DNA of 64,000 bases from Neorhizobium sp. NCHU2750 (GCF_003597675.1 NZ_CP030830.1:62001-126000); one strand, 5' to 3'. Positions 47,774 through 57,146 are shown, counted from the stretch's first letter. Notes: generated by a model from the sequence alone, not told the origin. Made by a program: numbers and translations.

Positions 47774-47876
47774 GGATGTTCCTCCCTTTACCATGAAGCC
47801 GATCTCTGCGAGCGGGATCCTCCAATCCCACCTTGGGCCGCCTCCATGTTTCGATCGGGGCAGCGCCATGTTGTGA

Positions 47877-48701
47877 CTATGTGTGCGCTAGACTTGCGGC
47901 GTCAATGCCTGCAATCCGTGTGAGATCGTCGAGGGCACCAGGTCCGCCGGCAACGACGGGTGCGCCCCTTGTCAATTGCTCTTGCCCGGTCGGGAACGGA
48001 TGATACCAGCCGCCCGCCTCCTTCACGAGGCAATAGCCGGCAAGGCAATCCCAAGCATGCATGTAGGGTTCGTAATAGCCGACGAGGCGACCGGCCGCGA
48101 CATAGGCGAGCATCAGTGCACCGGAACCATTGCGAATGAAGTTTCCGCCGGCCTCCAAGAGGCTTTCGACCATCCTTGCGACGAAGGCGGGCGTGACGTG
48201 ACTATTGGCGCCGATACCGGTGACGGCATTGCGGATGGTCTTGTCAGGTGAGAGTGACAAAGGATTGCCGTTCAGGGTTGCGCCGCCGCCGGCGCGCGCG
48301 GCGTATGTTTCATCAAAGCAAGGCGCATAGATCACGCCAAGCACTGGACTTCCATCGTGAAGGAGGGCGATCGAAACGCACCAGTTGGGCATCCCATTGA
48401 CGAAGGGGCTGGTGCCGTCGATCGGATCTACAACCCATGTAAAGCCGGAATTGCCATTTTGCAGACCATATTCTTCGCCAAGAACACCATCGTCTGAGAA
48501 GGCTTCGGCAAAGCGGGATCGGATCAGTTCTTCTACCTCACGGTCCGCGATGGACACTACATCTTGAGGGTCGCGCTTGGTTTCGATGACCAGCTTGTCA
48601 CGTTCCTTGAAATAATGAAAAGCGAGCTTGCCCGCTTCCTGCACAACGACCTGTGCCAGCTGGAACCTTTCGTCAAGGCCGGCGATCGACGGGGAATTCA
48701 T
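47877..48701 (-). CDS. Inositol-monophosphatase-family phosphatase
   Basis: 274 residues. All metal-site motifs of the IMPase/HisN family are present: GEEYG (about 95), WVVDPIDGTSPFVNGMP (about 112-128) and AWDCLAGYCLVKEAGG (about 213-228). Members dephosphorylate inositol phosphates, histidinol phosphate or other sugar phosphates with Mg2+. Start 48701 has AAGGA upstream; the longer frame would overlap the ATPase gene. It is 40 bases downstream of the AfuC-like ATPase and 103 bases upstream of ugpB, so between two importers of phosphorylated solutes. No signal peptide, so it acts inside the cell. Confidence 0.9.
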   Translation of the reverse strand: MNSPSIAGLDERFQLAQVVVQEAGKLAFHYFKERDKLVIETKRDPQDVVSIADREVEELIRSRFAEAFSDDGVLGEEYGLQNGNSGFTWVVDPIDGTSPFVNGMPNWCVSIALLHDGSPVLGVIYAPCFDETYAARAGGGATLNGNPLSLSPDKTIRNAVTGIGANSHVTPAFVARMVESLLEAGGNFIRNGSGALMLAYVAAGRLVGYYEPYMHAWDCLAGYCLVKEAGGWYHPFPTGQEQLTRGAPVVAGGPGALDDLTRIAGIDAASLAHT

Positions 48702-48741
48702 GGAGGAGATCCTTTGCGTGGTTGGCTCGTAAGAAAAGGAA

Positions 48742-49803
48742 TTAGCCGATGATAGCGATGCCGCGATCGCGAAGTCCGATCTTGACCCTTGTCGAGATGG
48801 GAAGCGGTTCATCGGCGGTGGCATCGACAACGAAGAGTTTCGAGGATCCGGTGTCCACTTCATACTCGACATGATCCCCAAGATATGCCGCGTGGATGAT
48901 CTCTCCAGAAAAACCGACAGCCGAGCCATCGGGGGAAAGGTCGATGGCGTTAGGTCGGATTGCAAGCTGTGCGGCCCCTTGCTGCGCCTTGCCGGCGGGC
49001 AGGCGGTGGCGAAGACCCGCGATGTCGATCAGGGCCTGTCCGGCGTCCACCGCGAGCACGTTGCAATCGACGACATTGGCCTCGCCCATGAAATCGGCAA
49101 TAAAGGCGGATGTCGGCGCCTCGTAGAGATCGCGCGGGGCGCCCTGCTGGGCAATACTGCCGTCCTTCATGACGATGATCTCGTCGGATACTGCAAGGGC
49201 CTCATCCTGGTCATGCGTGACATACACCGCAGTGAAGCCAAGCCGCTGCTGCAACTCGCGAATCTCGGTTCTCACCCGCCTGCGCAAACGCGCATCAAGA
49301 TTGGATAGCGGCTCGTCGAGCAGTAGGACCTGCGGTTCCAGGACCAGCGCGCGGGCCACTGCGACACGCTGCTGCTGACCACCGGAAAGCTCGGCAGGCA
49401 ACCGATGTCCCATGCCGGCAAGTCCCACCAGCTTCAAGCCCTCCTCGGCTTGCTCGCGCGCTTCGTTACGCTTGATGCCGGAAGACTGGAGACCGTATGC
49501 GACATTGTCGAGCGAGGTCATGTGGGGAAATAGAGCGTAGCTCTGAAACACCATCGACACGTCGCGCTCGTTGGCGGGCAACATTGTGACATCCTTGCCG
49601 CCGATCAGGATGCGGCCGGAACTCGGATGTTCCAGACCCGCCAGCATCCGCAGCGTCGTCGTCTTGCCACAGCCGGACGGACCAAGGAGGGTGACAAGCG
49701 TGCCGGGCTTGATGGTGAGCGACAGATCTGGAATGGCCGTAAAGGCACCGAACGACTTGCGGACATTCTCGAAGACAACGGAGCCGGGATTAATCATGCT
49801 CAT
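48742..49803 (-). CDS. AfuC/FbpC-like ABC transporter ATPase
   Basis: 353 residues. Walker A GPSGCGKTT, Q-loop VFQSYALFPHM, signature LSGGQQQR, Walker [13 protein letters not shown], plus a C-terminal TOBE domain. Start codon ATG 49803 overlaps the permease stop by four bases. It belongs to the ferric/polyamine/AfuC branch; the substrate is set by the binding protein. Confidence 0.9.
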   Translation of the reverse strand: MSMINPGSVVFENVRKSFGAFTAIPDLSLTIKPGTLVTLLGPSGCGKTTTLRMLAGLEHPSSGRILIGGKDVTMLPANERDVSMVFQSYALFPHMTSLDNVAYGLQSSGIKRNEAREQAEEGLKLVGLAGMGHRLPAELSGGQQQRVAVARALVLEPQVLLLDEPLSNLDARLRRRVRTEIRELQQRLGFTAVYVTHDQDEALAVSDEIIVMKDGSIAQQGAPRDLYEAPTSAFIADFMGEANVVDCNVLAVDAGQALIDIAGLRHRLPAGKAQQGAAQLAIRPNAIDLSPDGSAVGFSGEIIHAAYLGDHVEYEVDTGSSKLFVVDATADEPLPISTRVKIGLRDRGIAIIG

Positions 49804-52052
49804 GCTACTTTCTCCTGAGCGATTGGCGTTCTCGCCGAAGCTGCCGGCGCCGCCGACGCAACCCGGTTTTCGCGCCGCAGGCGCCGCTCCCCGACAAGCA
49901 GCTGGAAGCCGGCAATGACGGTGAGCATGACGAGGATGAGGGCGGAGGAATAGGCGATGGCGACACCATACTGGCCATTTTCCACCAGCCCGACGATGAA
50001 GGCGGTCGACATGTTGTATTGCGCACTGACGAGAAAGATGACGGCGCTGATCGAGGTGATGGCCCGCACAAAGGAATAGACCAGTGCCGCATTGATCGCG
50101 GGACGTAGGAGCGGCAGAATGACCTTGCGGATTGTTCTGAAACTATTCGCTCTCAAGGTTAGCGACGCCTCATCCAGGCTCTTGTCGAGCTGGCTCATGG
50201 CCGCGACGCCGCCGCGCACGCCAACCGGCATATTGCGGAAGACGAAGCAGGCGACAAGGATCAGCGCCGTTCCCGTCATTTCCAGCGGCGGCAGGTTGAA
50301 GGCCATGATGTAGCTGATGCCAATCACGGTTCCCGGAATGGCAAAGCTCATCATCAGCGCAAACTCGAACAGGTTGCGGCCGGCAAATTTCTGGCGAACG
50401 ATGATATAAGCAGTGAGAAGCCCGACGGCTGCCGTCAACGGTGCCGAAATCAGCGCGATCTCCATCGTCGTCCAGAAGGAGTTCCAGGCGACGCCGGACC
50501 ATTCGATGGCCCCATCGTTGCGCAACCCGACCGAGAAGGCACGGACATAGTGTTCGATCGTCAGGCTGTTATCAAGGCCCCAGGTCCGAACGAAACCACC
50601 GAACAGGATCATTCCGTAGATGACTAGCGTGAAGGCGATCCAGGGAAGCACGAGCACATGAATCGCGATTGACAGGCCTCGGGGAAGGCCGGCATGGGCG
50701 CCGGAATCGCCCTTGCCGGTCACCGTTGCAAAATTCTTGCCCGAAAGCCAGAAACGCTGAGCGATGAAGGCCGTCATTGTAAAGAAGAGAAGGATCATCG
50801 CCAGAACAGCCGCGCGTGACGGATCATTCTGGGAGCCGACGACGGCGAAGAATATCTCAGTCGACAGCACGCCGTTGCTGCCGCCAAGCACCATCGGATT
50901 GCCGAAATCTGCCATGCTTTCGATGAATCCGATCAGAAAGGCGTTTGCGATCCCTGGGGCCATCAGCGGCAAGGAAACCCGCCAGAACGTGCGCCAGCGG
51001 TCTGCGCGCAGAGTTTGCGAGGCCTCTTCCATCGACGGGCTGACACCTTCGACGACGCCGATCAGGACGAGAAATGAAATTGGGGTAAACGATAAGACCT
51101 GGGCGATCCAAATGCCGATCAGACCATAGAGCCAACGGCTCGGCTCCGTGCCGGTGAGGCTTGCGAACCATTGGGTGACGACGCCGGAGCGACCAAACAG
51201 CAGGATGAGCGCCAGGCCGATAACGAAAGGCGGAGTTATGATCGGCAAGATGGTGAGAAGACGAAGGCCTTTCTTGAAAGGAAAGCGCGTGCGTGTTGCG
51301 ACCAGCGCGAAACAAAGGCCGAGCAATGTCGAGCCGCACGCCGTCATTATGGCGAGCCACAGCGTACGCCAGGCAACGCCGCATCGGTCACCGCCAACGA
51401 GGCAATCGAGGCTCCAGATCGATGGGTCCTGGATATTGCCGGTAAACCCGCTGGCATCAAACGAGCCATCGAAGGATTGGAAGGCGGCCACAAACATGCT
51501 GCCAACCGGGTAAAAGACGAAGATCGACACGAGTACGATCAGCATCGATATGGCACCGATGACAAAGGCATCGCCTTTCATCACGCCCCGTTCAGCAAGG
51601 CCAAAAGCGAACATCAGGACGAAGACGATGCCGGCTAAAACGCCGCCTGCACCGATGGAGGGTTGACCGTCGGCAAGTGGACCGAAGAGCGCCTCAAGAA
51701 ATGACCAGCTCCAGCCGGAAAAATTGATCGCCAAGCCCTGGACCACCAGGAAGAGCACGCCGGCAGCACCCACACAGGACAACGCGGCGCCGCGAGTTTC
51801 CGGGGCCTGCAGGAAGCGCGTTGCACCAGCGGTCAGGAGGAGTAGGGCAGGGATGATCAGCCACCACCTTCCGAATTCGGCGATTTCCAGCACAAGCGGG
51901 GCATTTGCGGCATCGTTGAGGAAGCTCGAAAGCCAGCCGAAGCTGTAGAAGCCACCCTCGATCCGATACCAGGGCAGGGTGATAAGGCCGACGAGGCCGA
52001 CGATGAAGGCAATATCCTGCCTCCAATGCACCCTTCGAATGAGATGGGTCAT
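49800..52052 (-). CDS. Fused two-domain ABC permease (AfuB/FbpB-like)
   Basis: 750 residues, with about 14 hydrophobic segments and two permease halves, each with an EAA-type loop (MEEASQTLRADRWRTFWRVSLP and LDEASLTLRANSFRTIRKVILP; shown here as separate copies). An extra N-terminal membrane region of about 200 residues is longer than in FbpB. Start 52052 has GGGAAG upstream. Confidence 0.9.
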   Translation of the reverse strand: MTHLIRRVHWRQDIAFIVGLVGLITLPWYRIEGGFYSFGWLSSFLNDAANAPLVLEIAEFGRWWLIIPALLLLTAGATRFLQAPETRGAALSCVGAAGVLFLVVQGLAINFSGWSWSFLEALFGPLADGQPSIGAGGVLAGIVFVLMFAFGLAERGVMKGDAFVIGAISMLIVLVSIFVFYPVGSMFVAAFQSFDGSFDASGFTGNIQDPSIWSLDCLVGGDRCGVAWRTLWLAIMTACGSTLLGLCFALVATRTRFPFKKGLRLLTILPIITPPFVIGLALILLFGRSGVVTQWFASLTGTEPSRWLYGLIGIWIAQVLSFTPISFLVLIGVVEGVSPSMEEASQTLRADRWRTFWRVSLPLMAPGIANAFLIGFIESMADFGNPMVLGGSNGVLSTEIFFAVVGSQNDPSRAAVLAMILLFFTMTAFIAQRFWLSGKNFATVTGKGDSGAHAGLPRGLSIAIHVLVLPWIAFTLVIYGMILFGGFVRTWGLDNSLTIEHYVRAFSVGLRNDGAIEWSGVAWNSFWTTMEIALISAPLTAAVGLLTAYIIVRQKFAGRNLFEFALMMSFAIPGTVIGISYIMAFNLPPLEMTGTALILVACFVFRNMPVGVRGGVAAMSQLDKSLDEASLTLRANSFRTIRKVILPLLRPAINAALVYSFVRAITSISAVIFLVSAQYNMSTAFIVGLVENGQYGVAIAYSSALILVMLTVIAGFQLLVGERRLRRENRVASAAPAASARTPIAQEKVA

Positions 52053-52117
52053 GGTGATCTTCCCGAAGTGATAAGAGCTTTCCGGTCCAGGCATTCGCCT
52101 GTGTTCCGGGCTATTGG

Positions 52118-52160
52118 CACTGCCTGATCCGGTGGTTGTCCTCCCACGGGCCAGGCAGTG
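52118..52160 (-). other. Intercistronic hairpin between binding protein and permease
   Basis: A 9-bp stem CACTGCCTG (52118-52126) with CAGGCAGTG (52152-52160). It lies just after the binding-protein gene, the same position as the hairpin after ugpB. Confidence 0.55.
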
Positions 52161-52172
52161 GTCGAGGGCAGA

Positions 52173-53201
52173 TCAGTTCGCCTTGGCGCCTATCTCTTTG
52201 TCCCAACGGGACAACAGCGCCTTGCGCACAGCCGGATCACCATACTTGGCAAAATCATAGTTGATCAGCTTGATGTCTTCGAATTTGGGCGCTTCTTTCG
52301 GTATCTCTGCCGACTTGTTGGATGGCAGTTGATAGGACTTGCCATCCTTCATATGCGACTGCGCCTCAGCACTCAGTGCCCAGTCATACCATTTCTTGGC
52401 GTTTTCCAAGTTTTTGGCACCCTTGATGATCGACATCGATCCAATCTCGTAGCCAGTCCCCTCGCAAGGGGCAACGGACTTGATCGGAAACCCTTCGACC
52501 GTCTGGGCAACGGCATCATGCATGAACACGATGCCGATCGTCGCCTCTCCGCGGGCCGCGGCCTTCACCGGCGCCGAACCGGATTTGGTATATTGCGAGA
52601 TGTTGGCATTAAGCTTGCCTAGATAGTCGAATGCCTTGTCCTCGCCCATGATTTGCACGAGCGTCGCAAGTGTGTTGTAGGATGTGCCCGATGAATTGGG
52701 GTTGGCGATCTGTATCTCGCCCTTGTAGGCAGGATCGAGAAGATCGGCCCAGCATTTCGGCTCCTTCAGCCCCTTCTTCTTAAGAAGATCGGTGTTGTAG
52801 CCCCAGCCGAGCGCACCTGCATAAACCCCGACGGTGCGAAACTTGGCACTCTCCGCCTGTTTTTTCGCCCAGTCCTGCAATTGGTCGAACAGCGGTGACT
52901 TGTATTCCTGCGTCAACCCCTCCGCTGCAGCCTGAAGATGCGGGTCTCCCGTTCCCGCCCACCAGATGTCGGTCTTCGGATTGCGTGCTTCCGCACGGAT
53001 CTTCGCATAGGTTTCCCCCGCCGAGAGACGGACCATGTTGACCTTGATGCTCGTCTGCTTCTCGAACAGGTTCTTCATGACGTCACAAACTTCGGGATCT
53101 GCCGAGCAGATCATATTGAGATCGTCCGCAGCATGCGCGGAAAAGGCAATAAGGGATACGCCCCCGGCAAGCATTGCCGCGGCCAGTGTCTTGATGCTCA
53201 T
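52173..53201 (-). CDS. AfuA-like periplasmic binding protein
   Basis: 342 residues with signal peptide MSIKTLAAAMLAGGVSLIAF..SAHA. The mature protein is of the COG1840 type (ferric, phosphonate and AfuA-like hexose-phosphate binders): TDIWWAGTGDPHLQAAAEGL, GWGYNTDLLKKKGLKEP, ANPNSSGTSYNTLATLV. At the position where iron binders have a conserved Tyr-Tyr pair this one reads GIVFMHDAVAQ, so it is probably not an iron protein. An organic phosphate or similar anion is more likely. Divergent from the LacI gene at 53383. Confidence 0.88.
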   Translation of the reverse strand: MSIKTLAAAMLAGGVSLIAFSAHAADDLNMICSADPEVCDVMKNLFEKQTSIKVNMVRLSAGETYAKIRAEARNPKTDIWWAGTGDPHLQAAAEGLTQEYKSPLFDQLQDWAKKQAESAKFRTVGVYAGALGWGYNTDLLKKKGLKEPKCWADLLDPAYKGEIQIANPNSSGTSYNTLATLVQIMGEDKAFDYLGKLNANISQYTKSGSAPVKAAARGEATIGIVFMHDAVAQTVEGFPIKSVAPCEGTGYEIGSMSIIKGAKNLENAKKWYDWALSAEAQSHMKDGKSYQLPSNKSAEIPKEAPKFEDIKLINYDFAKYGDPAVRKALLSRWDKEIGAKAN

Positions 53202-53241
53202 ATTTTCCTCCTTAGGGGCGACGCCTCCACGTCGCCAGCTA

Positions 53242-53257
53242 TTGCAAGCGTGTGCAA
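53242..53257. promoter_or_regulatory. Candidate LacI-type operator 1
   Basis: TTGCA-N6-TGCAA in the 181-base gap between the divergent AfuA-like and LacI genes. Confidence 0.62.
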
Positions 53258-53327
53258 CGCTCTCATGGGCATTGCTTTATGTCAATCACTAAACCCCAGT
53301 GATGCGGATATTCGTGTTCATTTCGGC

Positions 53328-53345
53328 ATTGCACGCAATTGCAAT
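53328..53345. promoter_or_regulatory. Candidate LacI-type operator 2
   Basis: ATTGCACGCAATTGCAAT: a 6-bp perfect inverted repeat ATTGCA-N6-TGCAAT with the same core and spacing as operator 1, 86 bases away. Confidence 0.65.
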
Positions 53346-53382
53346 ATGGTGCATTACCTTGTGCAATATCGTGGGGTTTGAG

Positions 53383-54387
53383 ATGCGAAAAGAGTTTGTC
53401 AGTGCCCAGGAGGTAGCGGAAAAGGCAGGGGTTTCACGGTCGGCCGTCTCACGTACGTTTACAGCTGGTGCAAGCGTATCTCCGGAAACCAGAAAACGTG
53501 TTTTGGCCGCTGCCGATGAGCTTGGTTACCACGTCAACCAGCTCGCCCGTGGGCTTATGCGCAACGAGACGGGCATCGTCTGCCTTGTAGGATCTGAAGT
53601 TGCCACGCCTTATCGCTCGGTCCTGCTACGCGAACTGACCCAGCAACTCCAAAGCGTGGGCAAGGTGGCAATGCTGATCAATACCGACAGGTCTGACGGC
53701 AGTGTCGATCGCGCGCTGCAGCAGGCGATACGCTACCGCGCCGATGCTTCGATCATCATGTCGGGGATGCCAGACAAGTCGATCGCTCAGCTTTGCCTGC
53801 GCAGCGGTCAAAGGCTCGTTCTCATTAATCGGGATGACGATCAACTTGGTTCGCTGCGTATCAACCTCGACGATCATGAATGCGGGGCACGTATCGCAAC
53901 GGCCTTCGTCAGGGCAGGGTGCCGACGTCTCGCCTTTGCCAATTCCGAGGCGGGAACTCCCAGTCTCATGGGCCGGGAACATGGTTTCGTTGCTGCAGCA
54001 CGGCGACTGGGAATGGACGTGGTCGTGCAAAGATTTGGCCATACGGGCTACGATGCGGGTCGCGTTCTTGCACAGCGTCTTTTGACCCGATCCGACCGCC
54101 CTGATGCCGTGTTCTGTGCGACGGATCTTATCGCCTGCGGGTTCATGGATGCCGCACGCCATCAGTTTCGCATCGCGATACCGCATGAACTCTGTGTGGC
54201 TGGTTTCGACGACATAGAACAGGCTGCATGGTCTTCCTATGATCTGACGACATTTTCGCAGCCGGTGGCGGCGATCGCCAAGGAGGCTATTCGTTGGCTC
54301 CAGGCGAATGCGTCAGAGGGAGAAACACCAACCGGGGTTAGACTCAATGCGGATTTGGTCTGGCGGGGCACAGTGCGAGGCGCATAG
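53383..54387 (+). CDS. LacI-family regulator of the Afu-like/phosphatase/ugp cluster
   Basis: 334 residues from ATG 53383. HTH SAQEVAEKAGVSRSAVSRTF, hinge ADELGYHVNQLARGLMRNE, effector domain ending VAGFDDIEQAAWSSYDLTTF. It is divergent from the transporter genes, with two matching palindromes between them, so it is probably their regulator and self-regulator. Confidence 0.9.
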   Translation: MRKEFVSAQEVAEKAGVSRSAVSRTFTAGASVSPETRKRVLAAADELGYHVNQLARGLMRNETGIVCLVGSEVATPYRSVLLRELTQQLQSVGKVAMLINTDRSDGSVDRALQQAIRYRADASIIMSGMPDKSIAQLCLRSGQRLVLINRDDDQLGSLRINLDDHECGARIATAFVRAGCRRLAFANSEAGTPSLMGREHGFVAAARRLGMDVVVQRFGHTGYDAGRVLAQRLLTRSDRPDAVFCATDLIACGFMDAARHQFRIAIPHELCVAGFDDIEQAAWSSYDLTTFSQPVAAIAKEAIRWLQANASEGETPTGVRLNADLVWRGTVRGA

Positions 54388-55003
54388 CGAGTACCGAGCG
54401 GTGGCCGGGTACCAGCCGCTCGCCTTGGGGGCGTTATAACCAGTCGAGACCGAGGCTGAAATCATCTCCGTAAGCCTGCCAAATGGACGGAGCATCTTCT
54501 GGGAGGAGGAATTGAATGTTTTTAAAAGCACATGACGGATCAAACGTGCTCGCCCATTTACCATTGGGAGTGGGCTTTATCTGGATCGAAGCAGACGGAG
54601 GAGTACTCGACCGGGAAGCGAAACCTGCAATGGCGCGCGCAGGGTGTAAGGCCTCGGCATTTCTATTGGATTGGCTCCCGCAGTTCGTTGGTGCTCTGTT
54701 CGGGCTAACGTCGCCTAAAAGCCCGAATGGCAGTGCGGGATTGGAACGATCGGTTGTTAGGCACAGAACATTTCGACATCAGCACGCAGGACCGAGCGAT
54801 GTCTGAGATATCCGTCCAGCAGGATGGAATGCGCTCGTTCACGTGCAACTGATCTCGCGTCGGTAGTCCCACGTGGCTGGGCCATCGGTAACGGCGTCAG
54901 GCTGGGACTGCTTATTCCGGCTCGTTGGCGATCGGAACAGTAACGAGGCATTTCCATTGACTGCGAACTTTTCAACAGGCCGGCCTCAACTTCAAAAATT
55001 TCC
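54388..55003. other. Mostly non-coding region after the LacI gene
   Basis: Just past the LacI stop is an inverted repeat CGAGCGG / CCGCTCG (54395-54401, 54416-54422), possibly a terminator without T tract. A forward frame at 54516-54806 is listed separately as doubtful. From 54807 to 55003 I see nothing. Confidence 0.4.
54516..54806 (+). CDS. Doubtful small protein
   Basis: 96 residues, preceded by a strong GGGAGGAGGAATTG ribosome site. The first half (LAHLPLGVGFIWIEADGGVL) is protein-like; the second half has the look of random translation. No family recognised. Included mainly because of the ribosome site. Confidence 0.22.
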   Translation: MFLKAHDGSNVLAHLPLGVGFIWIEADGGVLDREAKPAMARAGCKASAFLLDWLPQFVGALFGLTSPKSPNGSAGLERSVVRHRTFRHQHAGPSDV

Positions 55004-55249
55004 CTAAAGTTGCTGCATCAGAATTTGCAACAATTGGCGGGCAGTCAAAGGCGCATCTCTGCGGTATCGGATGGCTATATGCACAGCTTTTTGGCCAAGG
55101 TTGCTCGCCATGGAAGCCCCGCTTTGCTGACACCAGAAGTGGGCAGCTGCCATGACATCCTCGATCGCGGTATCGTCCAGTTCGAGAAGGGAAGGGGTCT
55201 CATCGCTGTTTCGGGGTTTGCTGCCCGTATCGTTCAAATGCTCTGTCAC
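55004..55249 (-). CDS. Hypothetical protein cotranscribed with the Na/Pi cotransporter
   Basis: 81 residues: a polar N-terminus, then LLELDDTAIEDVMAAAHFWC, SMASNLGQKAVHIAIRYRRD and a final helix ARQLLQILMQQL. It starts 5 bases after the cotransporter stop, so it is probably translated from the same message. No family recognised. Confidence 0.65.
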   Translation of the reverse strand: MTEHLNDTGSKPRNSDETPSLLELDDTAIEDVMAAAHFWCQQSGASMASNLGQKAVHIAIRYRRDAPLTARQLLQILMQQL

Positions 55250-55254
55250 GGTGA

Positions 55255-56931
55255 TTACAGTGCTGGAGCTGCGCTGTCGTTCGACGAGAGGCGGCTCTGC
55301 AACAGCTCGCCTTGCTTCTCAAGCACTGGGTATGCCGTCGCGGCGATCAGATGCGAGTTGATGGATTTCAAGTCTCGGATGATATCGAGATGCAGCGAAC
55401 TCGTTTCCATAGTGTCCAGACCGCCCCTCCTAAGCCTGTCGAAATGGGCAGCTGTCGTCTCACGTTCGGCACGTCTGAAGATCACCTTTTCTCCTGCAAG
55501 CATGCGGGCCAAACGCTCGTCCTGTGACATGAACAAGGCCGCAGCCGTATCGAGATTGGTGACAAGCCTGTCGAACAGGCCGCAAAGTTCGTCCTGACCG
55601 GGCTTGGAGAAGGTCAAGCCGCGGCGCACACGCTTGGCAAGATGTGGCAGCAGGTTCTGATCGAGGACGTCGCCCGCCTGTTCCAGGTTCATCGAGAATA
55701 GAAGGATCTCGTCCATCCGGCCACGGTCAGCATCGCCGATCTCGTCGGGATCTATGGATGTCAGGTAGGTCTTGATGGCGGTGTTCAGGCTATCAAGGAT
55801 GTTATCTTTCTTTCTCAACTCAGCGAGGGCTCGACGGTCGGTTGACGACACTGCGGCCTTCGCGCCTATGATCATTTCGCGTAGCACATCGGTCAGACGG
55901 AGCGCTTCGCGGGAAGCAGCACCGAGCGCAACCACCGGCGTCTCCTTCGCTCCGGCATCGAGGTAGCGAGGTTTGGATGGGTCTGCGTCGTCGATCCTCT
56001 GCGGAAGCATTTTCACCAGGAAGTCGGCATATGGCTGCAGGAACGGCATGAAGAGTATGGCGAGGAGGAGATTAAATGCGGTATGGAAATTGGCGACACT
56101 GCGCGATGCATCGTCGCTTAACATACTCATCAGCGCCGTCAGCGGGCTTAGGGTGGCGAGCGCGGCAACGACGCCAACGAACCTGGTCAGAAGATTGCCG
56201 AGCGGCAGGCGTTTCGACGCTAGATCACCGTCCGAGTGGCCCTCGACGACAGGATTGATGGACGTGCCGAGGTTTGCACCGAGAACGAGCGCGAACGCTT
56301 GATAGGGGTCGATCAGCCCTTTGGTGGCGAGCGACATGATCAGCAAGACGATGGCGACGCTGGAATGGGCGGCCCATGTCAGGACAGCCGCCAGAAGGAC
56401 ACTCAGGATGGGCGTCGTGGCAATGCTCTTCAGGACATAGGACAGGGCCTCCGATCCTTCGTACTGTGTCATCATCTCCAGCAACTGGTGCAGAGCCAAC
56501 AGCATAAAGCCCAAGCCGATCACGACACGGCCGAGATCATGGATCTGCGGGTTACCGTTCCGCTTGAACATGATGAAGCCCGCGAGGACGAGCGCGGGAT
56601 AGAGTGCTGCAACGTCGAACGACAGAACCTGGACGATCAGCGTCGTACCGACGTTCGCGCCGAGCATGACGGATAGGGCAGGCATCAAACCGACAAGGCC
56701 GCCGGCTGCAAAGCCTGACGCCATCAGACCGGTTGCTGTGCTACTTTGGAGGACGGCGGTCACACCGAGACCGGCCATAAATGCCTTGAAACGATTGCTC
56801 AATGCACGGCCAAGGAATGTCCGTAGGCTCGGCCCGAAGGCTCTTTGTATGCCCGTCTGAACCATGCGCGTGCCCCATAAAAGGAGCGCAATGTGACCCG
56901 CCAGTCCGACGAGGCCAATGATGAAAGCCAT
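55255..56931 (-). CDS. Na/Pi cotransporter family protein with PhoU-like domain
   Basis: 558 residues. Two inverted NptA-type repeats with the signature QSSTAT (about 62-67) and the matching WAAHSSVAIVLL, eight or so membrane segments in residues 1-310, and a helical PhoU-like C-terminal domain (about 340-550). It is a sodium-driven phosphate carrier or exporter. A Pho-box-like repeat lies about 110 bases upstream of its start. Confidence 0.92.
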   Translation of the reverse strand: MAFIIGLVGLAGHIALLLWGTRMVQTGIQRAFGPSLRTFLGRALSNRFKAFMAGLGVTAVLQSSTATGLMASGFAAGGLVGLMPALSVMLGANVGTTLIVQVLSFDVAALYPALVLAGFIMFKRNGNPQIHDLGRVVIGLGFMLLALHQLLEMMTQYEGSEALSYVLKSIATTPILSVLLAAVLTWAAHSSVAIVLLIMSLATKGLIDPYQAFALVLGANLGTSINPVVEGHSDGDLASKRLPLGNLLTRFVGVVAALATLSPLTALMSMLSDDASRSVANFHTAFNLLLAILFMPFLQPYADFLVKMLPQRIDDADPSKPRYLDAGAKETPVVALGAASREALRLTDVLREMIIGAKAAVSSTDRRALAELRKKDNILDSLNTAIKTYLTSIDPDEIGDADRGRMDEILLFSMNLEQAGDVLDQNLLPHLAKRVRRGLTFSKPGQDELCGLFDRLVTNLDTAAALFMSQDERLARMLAGEKVIFRRAERETTAAHFDRLRRGGLDTMETSSLHLDIIRDLKSINSHLIAATAYPVLEKQGELLQSRLSSNDSAAPAL

Positions 56932-57039
56932 GGCCTTCCTTTCAACGGGAAGCAGGATACGTCTCGCTCCAAGTCTGCTGAAATCCCCAGCGCCTTAGAA
57001 GATGCTTCGCGTTAAGAGGTTGAAATTGCTCGACACGTA

Positions 57040-57057
57040 CTGTCATAAAACTGTCAC
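57040..57057. promoter_or_regulatory. Pho-box-like repeat upstream of the Na/Pi cotransporter
   Basis: CTGTCATAAAACTGTCAC: two 7-base repeats with 11-base period, as in the rhizobial Pho box. A third CTGTCA occurs at 57069. It reads on the forward strand while the cotransporter is on the reverse strand, which lowers confidence. Confidence 0.6.
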
Positions 57058-57146
57058 AAATCGACGGGCTGTCAACCCGAAAGTCGACAAATGGTCATGA
57101 GCCAGCTAAACATTGTCAGCATGTGCAAGACTGGCATCCGCGCGGC

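Noticed and set aside
57040..57075. Pho box as a strong promoter signal for the Na/Pi gene
   Set aside because: The repeats are clear, but they read in the opposite direction to the gene, so I list the site at moderate confidence and do not treat control of this gene as shown.
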